Shown here piece by piece: positions 25,994-34,987 of a stretch of DNA of 64,000 nt. Position 1 is the first letter of the stretch; every line of letters starts with the position of its first letter. Under the pieces are notes generated by a model. The model made no database searches, had not been told where the DNA came from, and saw nothing but the letters and a program-made list of their open reading frames with translations. Source of the stretch: Stygibacter sp964604155 (GTDB lineage: Bacteria > Cloacimonadota > Cloacimonadia > Cloacimonadales > TCS61); NCBI GenBank assembly GCA_964604155.1, contig CAZRXY010000014.1, forward strand, positions 7,981 to 71,980. The letters are read 5' to 3'. The position numbers were made by a program, and so were the translations under genes.

Positions 25994-26839
25994 TCACAGT
26001 ATATAAGTCTTTTCTCTATTGGCATGACACTGAATATTCACAGCTACAGGATAAGTAGCGATATGACGGGGAAATACCTCTATAAACAGATCCAGAGCAG
26101 TCATCCTGCCACCCAGACCGGCAGGTCCTATCCCAAGTTTATTTACATCCTCCAGCCAGTCCATTTCATATTGGGCTATCTGAGGATCAGAATTGCGAAC
26201 ACCAATCCCTCGCAGCAAAGCTTTTTTTGCCAGATATGCTACATAATCAAAAGTTCCGCCAACTCCCACTCCAATAAATATCGGCGGACAGGGATTCCCA
26301 CCTGCGATCTTTACAGTTTCTATCACAAATTCTCTGATGCCTTTCACTCCATCAGCAGGTTTCATCATCTTTATGCGGCTCATGTTCTCTGAACCTCCCC
26401 CTTTTGGCATAATAGTGATCTTCACCTTGTCACCACCTGTTATATCTGTGTGTAAAATCGCAGGAGTGTTATCCTGAGTATTTTGTGGATTGGTGATGGG
26501 GTCTTTCACTATTGATTTTCGCAGATAACCTTCTGTGTATCCCTGCGCCACTCCCCTATCCACTGCTTCCTTGAGTAAGCCTCCCGTGAATGCCACTTCC
26601 TGACCTATCTCCATAAATACTACAGTGAAACCGGTATCCTGGCAAATCGGTGTCATCTCTGCTTGCGCAATTCTTATGTTTTCAAGAAGCTGGTCAAATA
26701 CTGCCTTGCCTACCTCAGATTCCTCTTTTTCGCGGGACTTTAAAAAGCACTCTACCAAAGATTCATTGGCTACCGTACTTGCTTCAATACATAGCGATCT
26801 GATGATCTTTGTGATCTCGCCTACATCAATTATCCTCAT
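25994..26839 (-). CDS. Class I fumarate hydratase, alpha (N-terminal) subunit
   Basis: A 281-residue iron-sulfur subunit (TtdA/FumA-N). The cluster cysteines are in PICQDTGF and GGNPCPPIFIGVGVGG; a third expected ligand is in the C-terminal third. It also has GIGPAGLGGRMTAL. Starts behind GGAG at 26839, 17 bp after sucD. With the beta subunit it interconverts malate and fumarate. This oxygen-sensitive enzyme class is usual in anaerobes. Confidence 0.92.
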   Translation of the reverse strand: MRIIDVGEITKIIRSLCIEASTVANESLVECFLKSREKEESEVGKAVFDQLLENIRIAQAEMTPICQDTGFTVVFMEIGQEVAFTGGLLKEAVDRGVAQGYTEGYLRKSIVKDPITNPQNTQDNTPAILHTDITGGDKVKITIMPKGGGSENMSRIKMMKPADGVKGIREFVIETVKIAGGNPCPPIFIGVGVGGTFDYVAYLAKKALLRGIGVRNSDPQIAQYEMDWLEDVNKLGIGPAGLGGRMTALDLFIEVFPRHIATYPVAVNIQCHANREKTYIL

Positions 26840-26856
26840 AACAAAATCTCCTTATC

Positions 26857-27741
26857 CTATAAAATATTGATTTTTTTTAGCACTTCCGCCAAGGTTTCTC
26901 CTATCTTTGCCGGAGATAGAGCTACTGTAACATTGGCATCCCGCAAACACTGAATCTTTTCCTGAGCCGTTCCCCTGCTGCCGGCTATAATCGCACCGGC
27001 ATGACCCATCCGCTTGCCTTTGGGCGCAGTTCTTCCTGCTATGAAGGCTACTACAGGTTTGGTGATATTCTCTTTTATGTATCCCGCAGCCTGAATCTCC
27101 AAATCTCCTCCTATCTCACCTATCATCACTATTGCCTCGGTCTCCGAATCCTGCTCAAATAAATGCAGGATGTCTCTGAAATCTGTGCCAATTAGCGGGT
27201 CACCACCTATCCCCACGGCAGTGGATATCCCAAAACCAGATTTAACAATCTGGTTGGCAGCTTCATAAGTGAGAGTGCCCGATTTTGAGATCAGTCCCAC
27301 TTTACCCTTTTTAAAAATATTACCCGGCATAATTCCCATTTTGCATTCATCTGCCGTAATGATGCCCGGGCAATTAGGACCTATCAATACGCTGCCATTT
27401 GCCTTAGCATATTTCTTGGCATAAATGATCTCTTTTACCGGAATCCCTTCAGTGATACAGACGATAATGGCTATGCCCGCATCGACCGCTTCCATTATGG
27501 CATCTGCCGCAAATCCAGGTGGCACAAATATCAATGAAGCCTCTGCCGCTGTGGCTCTCACCGCTTCCTGAACAGTATCAAAAACCGGCTTGCCCAAATG
27601 AGAGGTTCCACCTTTACCCGGGGTGACACCAGCTACTATTTTTGTGCCATACTCAAGACAGTTTGCTGAATGGAAAGTGCCTTCCTTGCCTGTGATGCCC
27701 TGTACTATTACCCGCGTATCTTTATTTACCAGAATGCTCAT
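26857..27741 (-). CDS. sucD: Succinate-CoA ligase, alpha subunit
   Basis: A 294-residue protein with the CoA-binding Rossmann domain (VQGITGKEGTFHS, VAGVTPGKGGTSH), NCPGIITADECKMGIMPG and the active-site phosphohistidine segment GRTAPKGKRMGHAGAII. It forms an alpha-beta enzyme with SucC, interconverting succinyl-CoA and succinate with nucleotide phosphorylation. The ATG follows the sucC stop directly and the ribosome site lies inside sucC, so translation is coupled. Confidence 0.96.
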   Translation of the reverse strand: MSILVNKDTRVIVQGITGKEGTFHSANCLEYGTKIVAGVTPGKGGTSHLGKPVFDTVQEAVRATAAEASLIFVPPGFAADAIMEAVDAGIAIIVCITEGIPVKEIIYAKKYAKANGSVLIGPNCPGIITADECKMGIMPGNIFKKGKVGLISKSGTLTYEAANQIVKSGFGISTAVGIGGDPLIGTDFRDILHLFEQDSETEAIVMIGEIGGDLEIQAAGYIKENITKPVVAFIAGRTAPKGKRMGHAGAIIAGSRGTAQEKIQCLRDANVTVALSPAKIGETLAEVLKKINIL

Positions 27742-28914
27742 CTAAATTTCTCCTTTGGCTGCCATAACTGCCTTTCTTGCCCCAGACTGCAAATCTTCAG
27801 CAATGATTATGGTTTTGATTTTTGCCTTCTGTAATAATTGGGCAGCTTCTTCTGCATTAGTGCCATCCAGCCTCACAACCACCGGCTGCTCGATACCGAT
27901 CTTCTGAGTGGCTTCCAGTATCCCCCCGGCTATACGATCACATCGCACAATCCCTCCAAAGATATTTACAAGTATGGCTTTCACATTCTTATCCCGCAAA
28001 ATGATCTCAAATCCCCTTGCCACCGTCTCTGCACTGGCATTGCCACCTACATCCAGAAAATTTGCCGGCTCCCCACCCTCAAGCTTGATGATATCCATGG
28101 TGGACATTGCCAGTCCCGCTCCATTTACTATGCAGCCCACATTGCCCTCCAGCTTGATATAGCTTAAGCCATATCTTGATGCCTCCAGCTCTGCAGCCTC
28201 TTCTTCTTCTTCATCTCGCAACTCGCCAATCTCCGGATGTCTGAATAGCGCATTATCATCAAAATTCAGCTTGGCGTCCAAGGCAATAAAATCGTCATCT
28301 GCCATAAGTACCAGAGGATTGATCTCAATCAAGCTGGCATCCGTCTGCTGATAAACATTAAATAGAGCAGATATAAATCTACTGAAATTTTTCATTTGAA
28401 CCGGGGTGAGCCGAAGCCCGAATCCCAGTTTTCTCAAATGGAAATTCCGTAACCCCGTAATAGGATCTATGGAAACTTTAATGATTTTTTCCGGTGAATT
28501 TTCCGCAACTTCCTCAATATCTATTCCTCCCTCAGTGGATGCCATTATCACCGGCATCTCCAGCCGCCTGTCCAAAGCTATACCCAGATAGTATTCCTTG
28601 ACGATGTCCACAGGCACCTGGATATAAAGCTTATTAACTCTTTTACCCGCTGACCCGGTTTGATTGGTCACCAGTACTTTCCCCAGCATTTCAGATGCAA
28701 TTTTCGCCACCTCGTCCAGCGAAGAAGCAAATTTTACACCACCGGCTTTTCCCCTGCCTCCCGCATGAATTTGCGCCTTCACTACCCAATTCTCGCCACC
28801 CAATTCCTTCGCCTTCTGAACAGCTTCAGATGACGAATCTGCCATGTGACCCCGTGTAACATTTACACTATAAGTCTGTAATAATTTCTTCGCTTGATAT
28901 TCATGAATATTCAT
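27742..28914 (-). CDS. sucC: Succinate-CoA ligase, beta subunit
   Basis: A 390-residue beta subunit of usual length. It starts MNIHEYQAKKLLQTYSVNV and has the ATP-grasp domain (KAQIHAGGRGKAGGVK, LIEINPLVLM) and the C-terminal ligase domain with GNVGCIVNGAGLAM and NIFGGIVRCD. First gene of the sucC-sucD-fumarase-malic enzyme-TPR operon. An acidic EEEEEAAELEAS stretch near residue 230 is a little longer than usual. In this context it would draw the succinate made by the fumarate reductase toward succinyl-CoA, or gain ATP in the other direction. Confidence 0.96.
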   Translation of the reverse strand: MNIHEYQAKKLLQTYSVNVTRGHMADSSSEAVQKAKELGGENWVVKAQIHAGGRGKAGGVKFASSLDEVAKIASEMLGKVLVTNQTGSAGKRVNKLYIQVPVDIVKEYYLGIALDRRLEMPVIMASTEGGIDIEEVAENSPEKIIKVSIDPITGLRNFHLRKLGFGLRLTPVQMKNFSRFISALFNVYQQTDASLIEINPLVLMADDDFIALDAKLNFDDNALFRHPEIGELRDEEEEEAAELEASRYGLSYIKLEGNVGCIVNGAGLAMSTMDIIKLEGGEPANFLDVGGNASAETVARGFEIILRDKNVKAILVNIFGGIVRCDRIAGGILEATQKIGIEQPVVVRLDGTNAEEAAQLLQKAKIKTIIIAEDLQSGARKAVMAAKGEI

Positions 28915-28944
28915 TTTCTTTCCTTCTTTGAACTACTAATATCA

Positions 28945-28971
28945 ATTTTAGAATTTTTTTGTATCAGTCAA
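28945..28971 (-). promoter_or_regulatory. Possible promoter of the sucC operon
   Basis: On the minus strand TTGACT (28966-28971) and TAAAAT (28945-28950) with a short 15-bp spacer, about 30 bp before sucC. It lacks the GGGGGTATGCC element. Confidence 0.4.
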
Positions 28972-29003
28972 GAATAAATTTCACTTAAACTGAAATATTA
29001 TCC

Positions 29004-30101
29004 TTATACTGTTATGTCTCTCACATATTCACCAATTGCCAGGCTGCACGTTAAACCCGGTGATTCTATGCCGCTAAGATTGATGAATCCGGGCAAACCC
29101 AGATCAAACTCCTGCTTTATATGAAAATCTCTGAATTTTTCACCCTCGCCCTGCAGCTTTGCCCTTATTCCAGTGTCGTCAGCATGAAGAATTTCCACCT
29201 CTATCTTCAGATATTTTGATATGGCATCTATGAATTCCTTTCTGTGATCATCGGTCATACTGTAATCCAGCTTGTCTGTATAATAGGCATTAGGACCAAA
29301 TCTAATTTCACCAGCCAGATTGAGAGTTAAATGTATTCCCAGATAACTGCCCGATGGATCAGGCAAAGGATATATCAGCCTGTCTATCTCAAATTTTTGA
29401 GTGGTTTTATAATATTCCCCTTTGCACCAATGCAATTTAAGTCCCGCCGCCTCGGTATCTACACCCAATAGATTCAGCAATTGCTCGCTGTGCAAACCAG
29501 AACAATTTATCAACCTCTCCACTAATAGCTCTTCTCCATCATCTAGCTGCACCAAATATCCTTCTTCAGTAAATTTTATATCTATCACCTCACGACTGAA
29601 CATAATAAAGCCACCTCTGTTTTCAAATTCCTGCTTTAGTGACTTCATATAGGCGTGGGTATCCATGATCCCGGTTCCGGGTACATTCAAAGCCATAACC
29701 GCCTTCACCTCAGGGATAATTCTCCGGCATTCTTCCGCCCCAATAATGCTAAGGTCCTCTACCCCACTTGCCAAGCCATTTTTATAAAGCTGATAAAGTG
29801 CCGGCAGCTCTTCTTTACTAGTAGCCACCACAAGCTTGCCACATCTTCTGTGAGATATTTTATGATCCGATAAATAATTATATAATAATTTCCTGCCCTT
29901 TGTACACAATCTTGCTTTTAAACTACCAGGAGTATAATATATACCAGAATGGATCACTTCGCTATTTCTGCTGCTCGTGTGCCTGCCAAAACTATCTTCC
30001 TTTTCTATTATCACTATATCATCAGCTATATCCAGTAATTTGCAGCCAACTGACAGCCCAATCACTCCGGCACCTATTACAAGGATTCTCACTCTCTCCA
30101 T
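29004..30101 (-). CDS. L-2-hydroxyglutarate oxidase-like FAD oxidoreductase (LhgO family)
   Basis: A 365-residue DAO-family flavoprotein. The FAD motif is ILVIGAGVIGLSVGCKL, followed by the LhgO-type segment RHTSSRNSEVIHSGIYY and later LIYPLPDPSGSYLGIHLT. Family members oxidise L-2-hydroxyglutarate or related 2-hydroxyacids and pass electrons to quinone. There is no signal peptide. It follows the hydroxyacid dehydrogenase gene by one base, so both probably handle 2-hydroxyacids. The exact substrate cannot be read from the sequence. Confidence 0.85.
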   Translation of the reverse strand: MERVRILVIGAGVIGLSVGCKLLDIADDIVIIEKEDSFGRHTSSRNSEVIHSGIYYTPGSLKARLCTKGRKLLYNYLSDHKISHRRCGKLVVATSKEELPALYQLYKNGLASGVEDLSIIGAEECRRIIPEVKAVMALNVPGTGIMDTHAYMKSLKQEFENRGGFIMFSREVIDIKFTEEGYLVQLDDGEELLVERLINCSGLHSEQLLNLLGVDTEAAGLKLHWCKGEYYKTTQKFEIDRLIYPLPDPSGSYLGIHLTLNLAGEIRFGPNAYYTDKLDYSMTDDHRKEFIDAISKYLKIEVEILHADDTGIRAKLQGEGEKFRDFHIKQEFDLGLPGFINLSGIESPGLTCSLAIGEYVRDITV

Positions 30102-30102
30102 C

Positions 30103-31080
30103 TCAATTCTCAGATAATACCTCAGGGTTTACCAGAACCGGCGGCATCTGCCCATCCAGGCAAGCTCGGGCACACTCCATCACCAGCTCTGCCATGCGAA
30201 TACGGGTTTCCAGCGTGCCACTGCCCACATGAGGCAGAATAACTGCATTATCTAAAACCCTTAATTCCATTGGTACTTGTGGCTCGTTGTAATACACATC
30301 CAGCCCGGCAGCCGCAATCTGATTTTGCTGCAATGCCTTTATTAGTGCCATTTCATTGATTACCTTGCCTCGTGAAGTATTTATCAGAATTGCATTTTTC
30401 TTCATTTGTGCCAACTGGGGATCATCGATAAGATGATGCGTATCTTCATTATAGGGCACATGGAGCGATATAAAATCGCTGTCTTTGAGTAAGTCCGCCA
30501 GAGTACAAAATTCGGCAGATAGTTTCTGTTCCATATATTCGTCTTTACTTCTATTATAGTACTTTAGTCTCATGCCAAAACCCAGGGCTCTTCTTGCTAC
30601 CGCTTTGCCAATCCTGCCGGCGCCCACGATTCCAAGAGTCTTGCCATAGATATCGTGCCCCAGCATCAGACAAGGTGCCCAACCCGTAAATTTTCCTGAT
30701 CTGGTATAGCGATCTGCTTCCACGATTCGCCTCGCTACACAAAATATCAGTGCCCAGGCCAGGTCTGCTGTAGTCTCAGTTAATACGTCTGGTGTATTGC
30801 ATACCGGTATTCTTGCTCTGGTGGCTGCCTCTATATCTATATTATTATAGCCCACTGCATAATTACATATCCCCTTCAGGTTCGGGTTCAAGTTAATCAG
30901 TTCTCTATCTATAGTATCTGCCAGCATTGTGATTATCAGATCGCAATGCTTTATTCCTTCCCTGATCTCGTCCGGATATAGATTCCTCGGCAAATCATTG
31001 CAGTGTATCTCGTAAATCTCTTCCAATTTATTCATCACAGCTTCAGGTAACCGCCGTGTTATAAAAACTTTTGATTTCAT
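30103..31080 (-). CDS. D-2-hydroxyacid dehydrogenase (glyoxylate/hydroxypyruvate reductase type)
   Basis: A 325-residue NAD(P)-dependent dehydrogenase. Motifs are MKSKVFITRRLPEAV at the start, NYAVGYNNIDIEAA, the nucleotide-binding LGIVGAGRIGKAVARRA, NTSRGKVI with the catalytic region, GLDVYYNEP and the HVGSGT histidine near the C-terminus. The ATG at 31080 has GAGG nine bases upstream and gives the family N-terminus; the ATG at 31095 overlaps the thyX stop. The family reduces glyoxylate, hydroxypyruvate or similar 2-oxoacids. Confidence 0.9.
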   Translation of the reverse strand: MKSKVFITRRLPEAVMNKLEEIYEIHCNDLPRNLYPDEIREGIKHCDLIITMLADTIDRELINLNPNLKGICNYAVGYNNIDIEAATRARIPVCNTPDVLTETTADLAWALIFCVARRIVEADRYTRSGKFTGWAPCLMLGHDIYGKTLGIVGAGRIGKAVARRALGFGMRLKYYNRSKDEYMEQKLSAEFCTLADLLKDSDFISLHVPYNEDTHHLIDDPQLAQMKKNAILINTSRGKVINEMALIKALQQNQIAAAGLDVYYNEPQVPMELRVLDNAVILPHVGSGTLETRIRMAELVMECARACLDGQMPPVLVNPEVLSEN

Positions 31081-31091
31081 CTTTCTTATCC

Positions 31092-32483
31092 TCATCTTAA
31101 ATTCTTTATAAATTCATCTTTACCCATTATCATCATTCCTGCGCAAGGCAAACTTTTTCTCACTAATTTATCTATCCTCTCGGAAACCTCCCTGATCTCC
31201 CACTGGGCATGGCTATCAGACCGTAATCTGGAAAAGTGATAAAGTTCTCGTAAATTTGATTGGAACAGCACCGGCATCCGATGCGAATTTGTCAAAATAT
31301 AGCTGCCCAATCCCTGTTTCTTTTCCTCCATCTGATAAAAGAGCTTTTCCACTCTTCGCATCAATGGCTCTATGATCTCTCTGCCACCGATTTTCTCCAG
31401 TAAGGGAGGTATCACATAGCCATATCCTGGATGATAGCCAGTCCTTAATATGGTTGACATCCTGTGCCTTTTTAATTGGCCAAAACAGGATGAAGAAACT
31501 AATAAAGAAAAGGTGAAAGCTACCAGCTCAAATGACCGAGGCACTCTGTGCCAAGGTTGCATGTGCTCAAATATTGAACGAAATATTTTGTGTTTTTCAG
31601 ATTCAGAAAGCTTTTTCACTTCCTCAAAAATTGTACCCACATCCCCCCCGCTACACTCAAACATCAGACCGGCAAGTATCCAGTTATCTGCTTCAGGTGT
31701 TATTTGCAGTAATCGCGTTTCAGTATTAAATTTATGGTCTGTCCTCTCGGGCAAAGCATATTTTATGCCCCGCTCAAATTCCTCACACTCTGTATAGCGA
31801 ACCAGCGAAGGCGCAATTTTTACAGCTTCATAACGCAACCCGGTCTTTAGTTCCTGAGCCTCCTGCAAAGGGCTTCTATCTAAACGCTGCAAAAGTCTTT
31901 CCAGTGATCTGGCATTGATCGTCATGCCAAACTGCGTCTCAGTAGCTAAAGAAAGCACATATCTGGCATCTTCTTTTGCCTTGCCACGTAATTCCCGCAT
32001 TCCTCCCACAAAGCCCTCACGTTTAAGATGATCTCTGCCCCGCTCATAAAGCATTCTATAGACCCTGTTCTGATCAGCTATTAGATCGCAAAATCCCTGC
32101 TCCAGATCACTGCCGCATAGCTCCCCGGGTAACACAAAATCCCCATCCAGCGTAACATAACGCTGCGATTTCTCCGTAAATGATGCCAGCCGCGAACGCT
32201 GCACTTCCTCTACAAGTAAACGCGATATTCCCGTGATATCAAAATTGAATACTGCATGCTCAGCCACTGAGGCGTGACCCATTTCAAATATTATATTTTC
32301 ATTGGAAGACCGCGATCGTGCCACATCTTCCAACGCCTCCATTCGTAATTCACCCACACTTTTACTGCTGCGTGATATCCGGGCATAAGCTGCTGAAATC
32401 GTTTCCGGCGTAGCTCTTTTCTGATCCGGTAATTTTTGTATCTCTGTATAATCCAGATTGTATCCAGCTATCTCTATCTTCAT
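31092..32483 (-). CDS. Double-domain ThyX-family protein (FAD-dependent thymidylate synthase)
   Basis: 463 residues, about twice the usual ThyX length. The first half has NIIFEMGHASVAEHAVFNFDI and QRSRLASFTEKSQRY, which corresponds to the ThyX signature RHRxxSxNExSxRY with His replaced by Ser and Asn by Thr. The second half repeats the fold (FSLLVSSSCFGQLKRHRMST) with an incomplete signature. It probably methylates dUMP with folate, FAD and NADPH, but the altered signature leaves activity uncertain. The ATG overlaps the deoC stop (ATGA). Its neighbour deoC is also a deoxynucleotide gene. Confidence 0.8.
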   Translation of the reverse strand: MKIEIAGYNLDYTEIQKLPDQKRATPETISAAYARISRSSKSVGELRMEALEDVARSRSSNENIIFEMGHASVAEHAVFNFDITGISRLLVEEVQRSRLASFTEKSQRYVTLDGDFVLPGELCGSDLEQGFCDLIADQNRVYRMLYERGRDHLKREGFVGGMRELRGKAKEDARYVLSLATETQFGMTINARSLERLLQRLDRSPLQEAQELKTGLRYEAVKIAPSLVRYTECEEFERGIKYALPERTDHKFNTETRLLQITPEADNWILAGLMFECSGGDVGTIFEEVKKLSESEKHKIFRSIFEHMQPWHRVPRSFELVAFTFSLLVSSSCFGQLKRHRMSTILRTGYHPGYGYVIPPLLEKIGGREIIEPLMRRVEKLFYQMEEKKQGLGSYILTNSHRMPVLFQSNLRELYHFSRLRSDSHAQWEIREVSERIDKLVRKSLPCAGMMIMGKDEFIKNLR

Positions 32484-33295
32484 TTCTCTATCAGTCTGTC
32501 CATAATATCTAATTGCTGGTTAACAATTTCTATACTGCTGGATGCACCAATTCTATTGGCTCCCGCCTTTACCATTGCCCTGGCTGCCTCCTCCGTGCGG
32601 ATGCCTCCCGCAGCCTTAACCCCCAGCTTGGGTCCCACTACTTTACGCATCAATTTCACATCTGCCAAAACTGCCCCGCCGCTAGAAAAACCTGTAGAAG
32701 TTTTCACAAAATCTGCACCTGCCTTTTTTGCCAGCAGGCAGGCTATGATCTTTTCTTCTTCCGTGAGCAGGCACGCCTCTATTATCACCTTTAATAGTAC
32801 CTTATGCTGCATACAAGTATCACTCACAATCGCAATATCCTGATACACTAAATCGTAATTGCCCGATTTTAGCTGTCCAATATTAATAACCATATCAATT
32901 TCTCTAGCTCCGTGTTCTATTGCCAGCCGGGTTTCAAAGGCTTTCATCACAGTGCTGTTTGCCCCCAAGGGAAAACCTGTCACACAACAAATAGTGATAT
33001 CATTGAATCTGCTATGGGCAAAATCTATCCAGCAGGGATTTAAACAAACACTGGCAAAATGATAATCTCGGGTTTCTTCGCAGACTTTTATAATATCTGA
33101 TTCATCTGCCTCGGGCTTTAGCACTGTGTGATCTATCAAACCATTAAGCCTCCCCCCCGCATCACTTTTCAGATCAGGCATCTTGCTTCTGTCTATCACG
33201 CTTTCTATGCTTATTCTATGTGCTCCGCCCGAACGCGTTGGAATTTCTTCCTCTATCCCGAATATTTTCCTGGCTATTCTTTCAATTTTATCCAT
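32480..33295 (-). CDS. deoC: Deoxyribose-phosphate aldolase
   Basis: Cleaves 2-deoxyribose-5-phosphate to glyceraldehyde-3-phosphate and acetaldehyde. 271 residues. Motifs are LIDHTVLKPEADESDI, FASVCLNPCW, VVINIGQLK-type (MVINIGQLKSGNYD) and the Schiff-base lysine in FVKTSTGFSSGGA, then VKAAGGIRT. GGGAGG upstream supports the ATG at 33295 over an in-frame GTG that overlaps the ribosome site. The N-terminal 50 residues before LIDHTVLKP are longer than in the E. coli enzyme. Works with the pyrimidine nucleoside phosphorylase encoded at 60370. Confidence 0.95.
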   Translation of the reverse strand: MDKIERIARKIFGIEEEIPTRSGGAHRISIESVIDRSKMPDLKSDAGGRLNGLIDHTVLKPEADESDIIKVCEETRDYHFASVCLNPCWIDFAHSRFNDITICCVTGFPLGANSTVMKAFETRLAIEHGAREIDMVINIGQLKSGNYDLVYQDIAIVSDTCMQHKVLLKVIIEACLLTEEEKIIACLLAKKAGADFVKTSTGFSSGGAVLADVKLMRKVVGPKLGVKAAGGIRTEEAARAMVKAGANRIGASSSIEIVNQQLDIMDRLIEK

Positions 33296-33334
33296 TTTCA
33301 CCTCCCGAATTAGTAGGGTACGCGGGTAAAAGAA

Positions 33335-34825
33335 CTAACGATTTGCCTTCTTAACCATCATTTTTATGGCGGCTGCCATCCCATCTCCCAGCTTGTCTGC
33401 TGTAAAACGCCAGCGCCAGTTATGGTCTATTGTCCCAGGAGAATTAAATCTTGCCCTGTTATCCAACCCCAAATAATCCTGAAGCGGTGCCACCGCCAGC
33501 ACTGCCTTGGAATCCAACGCAGCTTCTATAAGCTTCCATCCCACTTCCCAATCAGTAAAATTCAAGTAGGAAAGATAACTTCTCACATGGTTCTTCACAT
33601 GCTCAGGCAGATTTTGATACCAGCCCACTGTAGTCTCATTATCATGAGTCCCAGTATATACTACGCAGTTCTCCTCGTAGTTATGAGGCAAATAGGGATT
33701 ATCTTCACCTTCACCAAAGGCAAATTGCAGTATCTTCATTCCCGGAAAATTAAAATCATCCCGCAGCTTTTCTACTGCAGGTGTCACAACTCCCAGATCC
33801 TCTGCAATAATCGGCAATTTCCCCAGCTTCTGCTCAAGAGCATGAAATAACTTGTGGCTTGGTCCCGGTTGCCACTCGCCATACTGTGCAGTCTTAGCTC
33901 CATACGGAACTGACCAGTAATGCTCAAATCCTAAAAAATGATCTATCCTGATGATATCCACAAATTTTAGTAAATTATGAAACCTCTCCAGCCACCATTC
34001 AAAATTCTCATTCTCATGTTCTAACCAGTTATAGAGCGGATTTCCCCATAACTGACCCGTCTCACTGAAATCATCCGGCGGACAACCCGCTACATGGATG
34101 GGCACTAATTGAGCATCAAGCTCATAATAAGCCGGCTTAGACCACACATCCGCCGAATCAAGCGAGGGATATATGGGTATATCACCAATGATCATTATAC
34201 CATTTTCATTGGCATATTGCTTTAGTTTCTGCCATTGACTAAAAAATGTGTATTGCAGAAATTTGTGATATAAAATCTCTTCTGAAAGTTCCTTTTTTGC
34301 CTTAGCCAGGGATTCCGCCTCCCTTTCACGTAAACCCGGCTCCCAATCCTGCCAGGAACTGCCACCATTTGCATTCTTTATCGCCATAAATAAGGCATAA
34401 TCTTCTAACCACTTCTCTTCCTGATTTTCAAATTTATGAAATGATTGCGGTATCTTCCTACAGAAATTTCCGTATGCTATACGGAATATTTTTTCCTTAT
34501 AAGCATGCACCGCAGGAAAATCTACAAATTCCTCAATGAATAGCGGCACATCCTCTATATCTGACTTCTTGAGAAGCCTGCTTTTCACAAACAGTTCCAA
34601 ATCTATAAATAAAGAATTACCCGCAAACGACGAATACATGGCGTAGGGCGAATCTGCATATCCTGTAGGCCCTATAGGACATATCTGCCAGACCTTCTGT
34701 CCTGATTTCACCAGAAAATCTATGAAATCATACGCTTCCTTGCCTAATCCGCCTATCCCATATCTTCCAGGCAGAGAGGTTATATGAAGCAGTATCCCGC
34801 TACAACGCTCAAATTTTTCAGACAT
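33335..34825 (-). CDS. malQ: 4-alpha-glucanotransferase (amylomaltase)
   Basis: A 496-residue GH77 enzyme that transfers alpha-1,4-glucan chains in glycogen/maltodextrin metabolism. It has the full GH77 pattern: RCSGILLHITSLPGRYGIG at the start, PIGPTGYADSPY, the nucleophile region IIRIDHFLGFEHYWSVP, the acid/base region IIAEDLGVVTP and GTHDNETTVGW. Start behind AAGGAG at 34825. First gene of a minus-strand run with deoC 39 bp downstream, perhaps one operon. It complements the GH31 glucosidase and the CBM-like secreted protein in the window. Confidence 0.96.
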   Translation of the reverse strand: MSEKFERCSGILLHITSLPGRYGIGGLGKEAYDFIDFLVKSGQKVWQICPIGPTGYADSPYAMYSSFAGNSLFIDLELFVKSRLLKKSDIEDVPLFIEEFVDFPAVHAYKEKIFRIAYGNFCRKIPQSFHKFENQEEKWLEDYALFMAIKNANGGSSWQDWEPGLREREAESLAKAKKELSEEILYHKFLQYTFFSQWQKLKQYANENGIMIIGDIPIYPSLDSADVWSKPAYYELDAQLVPIHVAGCPPDDFSETGQLWGNPLYNWLEHENENFEWWLERFHNLLKFVDIIRIDHFLGFEHYWSVPYGAKTAQYGEWQPGPSHKLFHALEQKLGKLPIIAEDLGVVTPAVEKLRDDFNFPGMKILQFAFGEGEDNPYLPHNYEENCVVYTGTHDNETTVGWYQNLPEHVKNHVRSYLSYLNFTDWEVGWKLIEAALDSKAVLAVAPLQDYLGLDNRARFNSPGTIDHNWRWRFTADKLGDGMAAAIKMMVKKANR

Positions 34826-34987
34826 ATTTTCTCCTTATCTGCACCTTTTTATCACTTCCCATACTACCAGGGCAAATCTACTGCTTTACGGTTGCAGATT
34901 TACAGGCTACCATTTTTTTGTAAATAAATAACTCTTTTTATTGACTGATTATCAATATCTCTCATCTAGTTATTCGAGGTTATGTAT

